A stretch of DNA of 11,938 nt from Porticoccaceae bacterium (GTDB lineage: Bacteria; Pseudomonadota; Gammaproteobacteria; Pseudomonadales; Porticoccaceae). Below are positions 5,678 through 11,938 of the stretch, piece after piece. The translations under genes and the position numbers were made by a program. The stretch is taken from positions 1 through 11,938 of the forward strand of contig DNBN01000286.1 of NCBI GenBank assembly GCA_003491845.1, in the 5' to 3' direction. The notes beneath the pieces were generated by a model that saw only the letters and a program-made list of their open reading frames with translations, was not told where the DNA came from and ran no database searches. The stretch's first letter is position 1, and every line of letters begins with the position of its first letter.

Positions 5678-7102
5678 ATGGCAGATTTAAATGAGCACGT
5701 AAAAGGTACTATTGATGATGTTTTACCACGACAACAGAGATATGCACTGGAACTGCGCAAATCCGATTATAAGCAGCGTCTTAAAGTACTTGATCGGTTT
5801 GAAAAAGCTTTTCGCAATGCGCAGGAAAAAATTTATCACTCTGCTGCTGCGGACTTTTCTAAGCCTCCGGCAGAAGTGGACATGTCTGAGATTATGGCGG
5901 TGCTCGCAGAACTAAAACATGTGCGTAAAAATCTCAAAAAATGGATGAAGCCTGTTTCTGTAATGCCTACTGCAGCAATGATTGGAACCTCCTCCAAGAT
6001 CGTGAAAGAGCCAAAGGGCGTTACGTTGGTGGTATCGCCGTGGAATTACCCGTTTAACCTCACTTTTGGACCAATGATATGGTCAATTGCAGCAGGTAAT
6101 ACGGTTATTATAAAACCCTCTGAAATGACTCCAAACATGTCTGCTGTGATTGCTAGCATCGTAGAAGAAGCCTTTAGGCCCGAGGAAGTTAGCCTATTTC
6201 AAGGAGAAGTTGAAGTTGCTAGCTATCTTACCGGGTTGCCATTTGATCATATCTTTTTCACAGGTAGCCCCGCCGTAGGTAAACATGTGATGGCTGCAGC
6301 GGCGAGAAACCTAACCTCTGTGACGCTTGAGCTAGGTGGGAAAAGTCCTGTCATCGTTGATAAATCGGTAAATATTAAGAAAGCGGTTGAGTCGATTGCT
6401 TGGGGAAAATTTACCAATAATGGGCAAACCTGTATTGCACCGGATTATCTATATGTTCATGAGTCGATTAAACCGACATTTGTCAAGGAGATGGTCGCCT
6501 GTATCAAAAAGCAGTATGGTTTAGGTGATGATGCTAAAACAAATGGAGACTATTGCCAGGTGGTAAATGACAGTCACTACAATAGAATTAGTCGTTTACT
6601 GTCGAATGCTCAGGAAAATGGTGGCAAACTAATTACTGGCGGGCAAACTGATGATGCTGATCGTTTCATAGCGCCGACGTTAATTGAAGGTATGACGTTT
6701 GATTCTGCCATTTTAGATGAAGAAATTTTCGGCCCGTTGCTACCGATAATTACCTACAAAGAAACTGATGATGTTATACGGTATGTGAACAGTAAGCCTA
6801 AGCCTTTAGCGCTGTACATTTATAGCACCGACAAACATAACATTGATAAAATTTTGAGCGAAACCAGTGCTGGTGACACCTGCGTCAATCAGACTATGAT
6901 GCATTTTTTGCATCACAATTTGCCTTTCGGTGGTGTAAATAACAGTGGTATTGGTAAATCCGGGGGTGTGTGGGGTTTCAATGCATTTACTCATGAGCGC
7001 AGTGTGCTAGCGGATAAGTTTAGTTCCGCCTCTATGCTACACCCACCCTACACGCCAAAAGTTCGCAAAATGATTAAAATGGCAATGAAGCTGACCACTT
7101 AA
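5678..7102 (+). CDS. NAD(P)-dependent aldehyde dehydrogenase, class 3-like
   Basis: This 474-residue enzyme should oxidise an aldehyde to the acid with NAD or NADP. The machinery is complete: PWNYPFNL with Asn123, IIKPSE with Lys146, the coenzyme loop FTGSPAVGK, the general base Glu218 in LELGGKSP, the nucleophile Cys252 in NNGQTCIAPDY, EEIFGPLLPI and LPFGGVNNSG. The short N-terminus and the GQTCIAPDY context point to the ALDH3 group, which includes coniferyl and fatty aldehyde dehydrogenases. The substrate cannot be told from sequence. The C-terminal tail after 455 ends in a basic amphipathic stretch (KVRKMIKMAMKL), which could contact membranes, as in fatty-aldehyde enzymes (inference). AGGGGA (5666-5671) lies 6 bases before the ATG. 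The gene converges on cmoA with 15 bases between stops. Membership in the family is certain; the substrate is not. Confidence 0.92.
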   Translation: MADLNEHVKGTIDDVLPRQQRYALELRKSDYKQRLKVLDRFEKAFRNAQEKIYHSAAADFSKPPAEVDMSEIMAVLAELKHVRKNLKKWMKPVSVMPTAAMIGTSSKIVKEPKGVTLVVSPWNYPFNLTFGPMIWSIAAGNTVIIKPSEMTPNMSAVIASIVEEAFRPEEVSLFQGEVEVASYLTGLPFDHIFFTGSPAVGKHVMAAAARNLTSVTLELGGKSPVIVDKSVNIKKAVESIAWGKFTNNGQTCIAPDYLYVHESIKPTFVKEMVACIKKQYGLGDDAKTNGDYCQVVNDSHYNRISRLLSNAQENGGKLITGGQTDDADRFIAPTLIEGMTFDSAILDEEIFGPLLPIITYKETDDVIRYVNSKPKPLALYIYSTDKHNIDKILSETSAGDTCVNQTMMHFLHHNLPFGGVNNSGIGKSGGVWGFNAFTHERSVLADKFSSASMLHPPYTPKVRKMIKMAMKLTT

Positions 7103-7117
7103 AAGATTGTCTCTAGG

Positions 7118-7852
7118 CTATTTAATGGCCACCAATGAACAAAAATTGAAGCATTGGAACCAAGGGCTTGCGGATTGAAAACCGCAGGCTCTTAGTCGCT
7201 CTAAATGGGTGTCTAGGGTCTCGGGAATGAGAACATTTTCTATGGAATCACGTTTTTGACTGATCTCTAGGCTGCTGTATCCCTGAGCACGTTTAAACCT
7301 ATGGTGTAAATCACTGAGCAGGCTGTTTAAACTTTCGGGTTCAAAACGTAATTTTTCTGATATGACCAAGCACCCGCCGGGGTTAAGTCCGGCATAAATT
7401 TTCTCAACGAGATCAAGACGCTGTGCCATTGGAATGAACTGCAAAGTAAAGTTCATAACGACCATAGAGGCATTTGTGATTTCAGTATCACTAATATCCT
7501 GATGAAGTAGTTTAATGGAGGTGTTAGAGTGTTTTTTTTGAAGGATTTCAGTGCATCTTTCAAGCATTGCCTGTGAGTTATCTATACCTACAATCGTTGC
7601 TTGTCGCCCCTCTATTCTTGATTGGATGGCCAAACTAGTGGCACCCAGAGAGCAGCCCAAGTCATAGCAGTTGGTTTCAGGTTGCACATAGCGGGATGCA
7701 AGTTCACCACAATGGGACAATATGGTCGCATAACCCGGGACAGAGCGACTAATCATGTCTGGAAAAACAGCTACCACGGCCTCGTCAAAAACAAAACCTG
7801 GTACCTTACCTAGGGGCTGTGCAAACAAATTGTCATGGCTATGATCGCTCAT
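7118..7852 (-). CDS. cmoA: carboxy-S-adenosyl-L-methionine synthase CmoA
   Basis: CmoA converts S-adenosylmethionine and prephenate to carboxy-SAM, the donor that CmoB uses for cmo5U34 in tRNA. The 244-residue product follows E. coli CmoA (247) nearly end to end: DEAVVAVFPDMISRSVPGY, YDLGCSLGATSL (63-74, SAM loop), IDNSQAM with Asp91, SMVVMNFTLQF, ISQKR with Arg201 (equivalent to the carboxylate-binding Arg199) and WFQCFNF. It stops a few residues earlier than the E. coli protein. The ATG at 7852 is only 4 bases after the stop of the upstream M16C peptidase and has no clear ribosome site, so translational coupling is likely. cmoB is separated from it by two opposite-strand genes. Confidence 0.96.
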   Translation of the reverse strand: MSDHSHDNLFAQPLGKVPGFVFDEAVVAVFPDMISRSVPGYATILSHCGELASRYVQPETNCYDLGCSLGATSLAIQSRIEGRQATIVGIDNSQAMLERCTEILQKKHSNTSIKLLHQDISDTEITNASMVVMNFTLQFIPMAQRLDLVEKIYAGLNPGGCLVISEKLRFEPESLNSLLSDLHHRFKRAQGYSSLEISQKRDSIENVLIPETLDTHLERLRACGFQSASPWFQCFNFCSLVAIK

Positions 7853-7856
7853 CAGA

Positions 7857-10775
7857 TCACAGTGTGATGGTTTTTAGGCCAGTATTTGAGGCCAAGTCAG
7901 CATTTGTAATAATGGCTATTTGAGCCTGTTTAGTACGTAGATATTGTTCAGCAACTCGCTTAAGGTCATTTTCTGTAACGGCTAAAATGCGGTGTCTAAA
8001 GGCCAGTGACGACGCTTTATTACGACCATTTAATTCGGCATGAAAAGCCTGTATCGCCTCACCCGCAGGAGAGCTAGGTTTATCTAGACTACCGATCACG
8101 CCAAGAATCGCTTCATCAACTTTGGCACGCCCCAGCGATGTGCTTAAAAGCCACTCAATGGATCCGTTGAAGTCATCGAGGGTACCTTCAATGCGAGGGT
8201 CTCTGTAAGAGAAGAACCGAAATACACCTGATTGATTGTCTTGGGATGCACCCCCACCATAAGCACCACCTTGTTCGCGAATAGCTCTGTGTAAGTAGCC
8301 ATTACGTAAAACACCACCTAGTACGGTCAGTGCAGCTGCATCAGCATGGCCTGCAGGTACTGTTGGATAGGCCTGCGCACAGAAACTAACCTGACTATTG
8401 GCAATCCAACAGTTGCTCTGTGGTGATAGATTAGGATGATAGTCAACCAATGATGTCTCATTGGAATGTGGTTTTATTTTATGGTTAAAGCCTTTTTGCA
8501 TCTCAGTGGAAAACAGGTCAAGCCGTTCGTGTTCGGCAACCAGTAAATACTGACGAGGCTGCTGCAGCACCAGTCTATGGATATCTTGGAGTTCCTCAGC
8601 AAGCTTCTCAAGGCCCTCAGTTGAATCAAGCGTCTGATCAAGAGATTTGATATGTAACAGGCTAGCCAATCCACTCCAGCGATGAGTCAGCTGAGCACTG
8701 GATGATAGACCACTAGCTGCCGCACTCATAGCCATTATGTGTCCATTGCCAACAATAGAGGAGTCTTTGTAGCTTTTAATCTGAGCAACTAACTCACGTA
8801 AGCGAGGGAGTTCATCAAAGCGTGCTTGTTCTATTGATTGCTGCATCAAGTCGGTCATTGCTGATTGGTTAGACGCCAGTCCTTTTGCTGAGAAACTCAT
8901 GTTGCCATGCAGTTGATCTAAATTATTTTTATCAGCTCGTACATTGGCAGATGCAGAATAGGAACCGACTACGCTAGAATGCCATAATTGGGTATCCATA
9001 TAGCCTTTAGAGCCAACGCCCATTTCGGTTACACAGGTGCTGTAGAGTGGCAGAAGATCCATTTGCGCTGCGCTAAATGCAGGCATAGTGGTAATTACTT
9101 GCTGGTACACAAGACCATTGGTACCTGCGCTGTACATGGTTATAGGTAGTGGCGCGTCAATCAGGCCATGTTTTTCTGCGTAGACAATATCCTTAGGTAT
9201 ATCATCAATACCAACTTTAGGTAGTATTTCTAGATCTTCTTCCATTTCTTGGCGACGTTTAAGCGCAATGGCTTCATCAATAATTTTTTGCTTTTCAGTA
9301 CTAGTCAACGTTGCTTGTATTTGAGCTAATCGGTCTTTTTCTTGCTGTTCCCTGACTTTACCCAGAGTGATGTCAGGCTTTAATACGAGTCGGACTCTAT
9401 GCTGATTGTTGAGCAACATATCTCTAGCCATCTGCCTTATAAAATCAGGATCTTTAATTTCTTGTTGCAACTTAGCAAGCACAGGATCAAGGTCTAACAG
9501 TGCTACTGGATCGCCGCGGTGCGTAGCACTAGTTAGTGCAGTGAGTATAAGTTGTAGCCCATAGGGGTAGCCGCCGCCGGATACTTCTCTTTGAGATAGC
9601 TCCAGTTGATGGAGGCTTGCTGCGACCTGCTCAAGGGGTAACCCATTAACAGCAACATCTTCCAGAACACCGAGTATAAGCGCTTCTACCGCATCAGCAT
9701 CTTCTGGATTTGAGCCCTCTATGCCGCAGGCAAAGCAGAGTTCCTTCTGAGAGTCCTCAAGACCACACATGGGTGATGGAGATGTCCCCAAACGAGTGGT
9801 TTCCAGTGCTTTTTGTAGTGGGGAGCCGCTGTTGTCTAATAAAATGCTGGAGAGTAGCCGAGCACGCATGGTCGCTTCAAGATCAGTTGAGTCTCCCAGT
9901 AGCCAAGACAAAACAATATGGGTTTGATTGCTGGTAGATTCGTTCTCATCAAACGCATAAACGTCCTCTACGTACTGAGGTGTTCGGTATCTTTTTTCAT
10001 TATTGACGGCTATATGACAGTCTAATTTTTCAAAACGATGCAAGGCTAGGTCTTGTATTTTTGCCTGGTGCTCAACAGCGGCAATATCTCCATAGGTTAT
10101 AAATATAGCATTGCTAGGATGGTAATGAACCTCATAAAATTCTTTAAATTGCTCGTAGGTTAGATCTGGAATGGCTGCCGGATCTCCGCCGCTGTTATGG
10201 TGATAGGTGCTGGTGGGGTAAAGATGTTTAGTCATTGTCTGCCAAAGTGTCGAATTAATCGAACTCATGGCGCCTTTCATTTCATTATAAACCACGCCTT
10301 TAAAGGTTAATGCGGTACTAGCATCTTCAGTATCTGAAAATTCAAGACGATGGCCCTCTTGAGCGAAGTCTAAGGGATCTAGGCGTGCAAAGAACACGGA
10401 ATCCAGATAGACGCCAAGAAGGTTATTAAAGTCTTTCTTATTCTGGCTAGCAAAGGGATATGCGGTCCAATCTGAGCTAGTGAATGCATTCATAAAGGTA
10501 TTTAAAGAACGCCTTATCATCATGAAGAAGGGGTCTCGAACAGGATATTTTTCACTGCCGCAGAGTGCGGTATGCTCTAATATGTGGGCCACACCAGTGG
10601 AGTCATCTGGGACAGTGCGTAGCGCCACTAAAAATACGTTTTCTGTATTATCAGAAGCAAGATGAATGTGCTGGGCACCAGTAATTTTGTGACGATATTC
10701 TTGATAGTGCACTTTTAACGAAGGTATTTCCTGCGCGCGCAACAATTCAAATGCGGGATTAGTTTTTACGGTCAT
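7857..10775 (-). CDS. M16C zinc metallopeptidase, presequence-protease (PreP)-like
   Basis: This 972-residue peptidase is of the inverzincin clan. PreP-type enzymes enclose and degrade short unstructured peptides. The inverted zinc motif HILEH is at 64-68 and the third ligand Glu165 sits in VVYNEMKGAM, as in the family. The non-catalytic half carries the conserved Arg833 and Tyr839 (REQGGAYGGG) that complete the active site. A charged helical linker (about 470-515) joins the halves, as in the M16C-associated domain. The length is normal for PreP and nothing is missing. No signal peptide is visible, so it is probably cytosolic; the native substrate in bacteria is not established. The start at 10775 has GGAG 11 bases upstream. 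It ends 4 bases before cmoA on the same strand, suggesting one operon. The 101-base upstream gap holds a TAGAAT (10829-10834, minus strand) without a matching -35 box. Confidence 0.93.
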   Translation of the reverse strand: MTVKTNPAFELLRAQEIPSLKVHYQEYRHKITGAQHIHLASDNTENVFLVALRTVPDDSTGVAHILEHTALCGSEKYPVRDPFFMMIRRSLNTFMNAFTSSDWTAYPFASQNKKDFNNLLGVYLDSVFFARLDPLDFAQEGHRLEFSDTEDASTALTFKGVVYNEMKGAMSSINSTLWQTMTKHLYPTSTYHHNSGGDPAAIPDLTYEQFKEFYEVHYHPSNAIFITYGDIAAVEHQAKIQDLALHRFEKLDCHIAVNNEKRYRTPQYVEDVYAFDENESTSNQTHIVLSWLLGDSTDLEATMRARLLSSILLDNSGSPLQKALETTRLGTSPSPMCGLEDSQKELCFACGIEGSNPEDADAVEALILGVLEDVAVNGLPLEQVAASLHQLELSQREVSGGGYPYGLQLILTALTSATHRGDPVALLDLDPVLAKLQQEIKDPDFIRQMARDMLLNNQHRVRLVLKPDITLGKVREQQEKDRLAQIQATLTSTEKQKIIDEAIALKRRQEMEEDLEILPKVGIDDIPKDIVYAEKHGLIDAPLPITMYSAGTNGLVYQQVITTMPAFSAAQMDLLPLYSTCVTEMGVGSKGYMDTQLWHSSVVGSYSASANVRADKNNLDQLHGNMSFSAKGLASNQSAMTDLMQQSIEQARFDELPRLRELVAQIKSYKDSSIVGNGHIMAMSAAASGLSSSAQLTHRWSGLASLLHIKSLDQTLDSTEGLEKLAEELQDIHRLVLQQPRQYLLVAEHERLDLFSTEMQKGFNHKIKPHSNETSLVDYHPNLSPQSNCWIANSQVSFCAQAYPTVPAGHADAAALTVLGGVLRNGYLHRAIREQGGAYGGGASQDNQSGVFRFFSYRDPRIEGTLDDFNGSIEWLLSTSLGRAKVDEAILGVIGSLDKPSSPAGEAIQAFHAELNGRNKASSLAFRHRILAVTENDLKRVAEQYLRTKQAQIAIITNADLASNTGLKTITL

Positions 10776-10876
10776 ACTCTTTGTTACTCCAAAGCACGTG
10801 TATAATTGAGTGATAAATAATGGTGGCCATTCTACGCTTTTTTTAATTGATGAGAAGTTAAAACACTAGCAAGATT

Positions 10877-11887
10877 TTACGCATCTTTAATTTGCTTACT
10901 AATACGGTACTTAATGGGTGTCGTATTTTCCCAACGTTTAAACGCTCGATAAAAAGTACTGGCTTCGGAAAATCCGGTGAGATAGATTATTTCACTAATA
11001 GCTTCATTGGTTTGTGATAGCAGGCGCAATGCTAGGCTATGACGAAGATCGTCAAGTAGCGTCTGAAATCTCGTACCGGCGTTTTGTAATTGGTGTCGAA
11101 GGTGTCGAGGAGTAATGTCCATTAGGTCTGCCACCAACGCTAGCGTCACGTTCCCTGACTCTAGTAAACTCGCCATGTGACTGCGTACTGACTTGATTAA
11201 ATCACCCTGCTCTAATATAGCTAAATGCTGATTAGCTACTTGCATATGCACATTTAGTAACTGGGGTTCAGCAAATAATGACCTGTAGTTAAGTACTGAC
11301 TCTGGAAAGTACAAGCGAAATGATTTAGCGTTGAACTCAACAGGACACTGAAAAATTCTCTGATATTCCTCAAGATCAGTGTTGGGGGGGTGATTAAAAA
11401 CGATTTTACTGGCCTTAAAAGCACCATCAGTCGCGGCTTGAAAGGCCTTTATTAATCCCAGTACCATGGCTTCTGCCAAATGCGATGTAGCGTATTGATG
11501 ATGTGCAAAGTAATTGGTAAGGTACGGCGTCGTTGATTCAGTAAGGGATCCATGTAAGGCATCACTAATCAACCGCTGGTAGTTCATTACACGCTTTAAG
11601 CCATCGCCAAATGTTGGACTGCTGAGCAGGAGATACTCGAGTATTTGGCCTTTGTAGACGGGCATTTTTTCGGCCAAATGCAAACCAATGCAAGGGTCAC
11701 CAGAGAGAGTTATGGCAGCTTTCCAAAATTGTGGCTGTGCCGAAAATGGTGTGCGTAAATTTGCTTTATACAGATTTTGTGGATCAAATCCAGACTGCCG
11801 AAGAACTTCATCAGCATCCACATGTAATGCCTTGAGTCCTTGAAAGGCTAAGCGGACTAGCGCGCCAGAATCGGTTAAATTAGTCAT
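10877..11887 (-). CDS. AraC-family transcriptional regulator
   Basis: The product is a 336-residue DNA-binding regulator. The C-terminal 245-328 region is a double helix-turn-helix. Its first unit includes VADLMDITPRHLRHQL, and its second contains the diagnostic GFSEASTFYRAFKRW followed by NTTPIKYR. The long N-terminal part (about 15-200) resembles the arabinose-binding-type ligand domain (PF12625) found in OruR/ArgR-like AraC proteins; this is judged by architecture and length only. The ATG at 11887 is favoured because AAGGGA (11895-11900) sits 7 bases upstream. A TTG at 11935 in the same frame would place the start inside the likely promoter. No cognate enzyme operon is adjacent: the next gene downstream is the M16C peptidase after 101 bases. 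Effector and targets are unknown. Confidence 0.92.
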   Translation of the reverse strand: MTNLTDSGALVRLAFQGLKALHVDADEVLRQSGFDPQNLYKANLRTPFSAQPQFWKAAITLSGDPCIGLHLAEKMPVYKGQILEYLLLSSPTFGDGLKRVMNYQRLISDALHGSLTESTTPYLTNYFAHHQYATSHLAEAMVLGLIKAFQAATDGAFKASKIVFNHPPNTDLEEYQRIFQCPVEFNAKSFRLYFPESVLNYRSLFAEPQLLNVHMQVANQHLAILEQGDLIKSVRSHMASLLESGNVTLALVADLMDITPRHLRHQLQNAGTRFQTLLDDLRHSLALRLLSQTNEAISEIIYLTGFSEASTFYRAFKRWENTTPIKYRISKQIKDA

Positions 11888-11908
11888 AAAAATATCCCTT
11901 AATCCTGT

Positions 11909-11935
11909 ATCATACACAATTGGCCGAAATGACAA
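11909..11935 (-). promoter_or_regulatory. candidate promoter of the AraC-family gene
   Basis: On the minus strand TTGTCA (11930-11935) and TATGAT (11909-11914) each match the sigma-70 consensus at 5 of 6 positions, but the spacer is a short 15 bases. The predicted transcript would start about 15 bases before the ATG at 11887, leaving a very short leader that contains the ribosome site AAGGGA (11895-11900). Confidence 0.45.
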
Positions 11936-11938
11936 AAC

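Noticed and set aside
5437..5760. 107-codon open frame on the minus strand across slyX and the aldehyde dehydrogenase start
   Set aside because: It is antisense to two well-recognised genes, its product has no family resemblance, and its composition is that of a shadow frame.
8474..8674. Short minus-strand frame inside the M16C peptidase gene
   Set aside because: It lies in another frame of an intact 972-codon gene with full family motifs and has no recognisable ribosome site or product.
10800..10805. TATAAT on the plus strand between the peptidase and the AraC-family gene
   Set aside because: There is no good -35 box at a normal distance and no plus-strand gene downstream; both flanking genes run on the minus strand.

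Overview
The window reads as an ordinary, gene-dense chromosomal stretch of a gammaproteobacterium. The evidence is the CmoA/CmoB tRNA-modification enzymes, SlyX, an Lrp that closely resembles the E. coli protein in sequence and length, and a TIGR03546/TIGR03545-type gene pair that I associate with marine gammaproteobacteria. The moderate-to-low GC and this gene set would fit a marine lineage (Cellvibrionales/Alteromonadales-like), but that placement is inference. No integrase, transposase, phage gene or CRISPR array was seen.

Left part (1-2386): the 5' end of a tRNA gene, probably tRNA-Arg, leaves the window on the minus strand behind a well-formed promoter. Divergent from it is a two-gene operon with an ATGA overlap. 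It encodes a small multi-span membrane protein (TIGR03546/DUF2062-like) and a 547-residue membrane-anchored protein (TIGR03545-like) whose ends resemble AsmA-type envelope proteins around a helical middle. This uncharacterised pair is the best lead for undescribed biology here.

Middle (2404-4199): lrp (minus) and alanine dehydrogenase ald (plus) diverge from a strongly AT-rich intergenic region. That region holds a perfect 14-bp palindrome containing a TATAAT on each strand. The arrangement is the usual one in which an Lrp-family regulator controls alanine catabolism.

Right of centre (4232-7852): cmoB and cmoA lie on the minus strand. Together they make the 5-oxyacetic-acid modification of wobble uridine 34: CmoA makes carboxy-SAM and CmoB transfers the carboxymethyl group. 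In enterobacteria they are adjacent. Here slyX and a class-3-like aldehyde dehydrogenase, both on the plus strand, sit between them.

Right part (7857-11935): a full-length M16C (presequence-protease/PreP-like) zinc peptidase lies 4 bp upstream of cmoA on the same strand and probably shares its transcript. Upstream of that is a minus-strand AraC-family regulator with its promoter near the window edge. No intergenic gap exceeds about 205 bases. Convergent junctions are tight (14 to 32 bases) and lack classic hairpin-plus-U-tract terminators.
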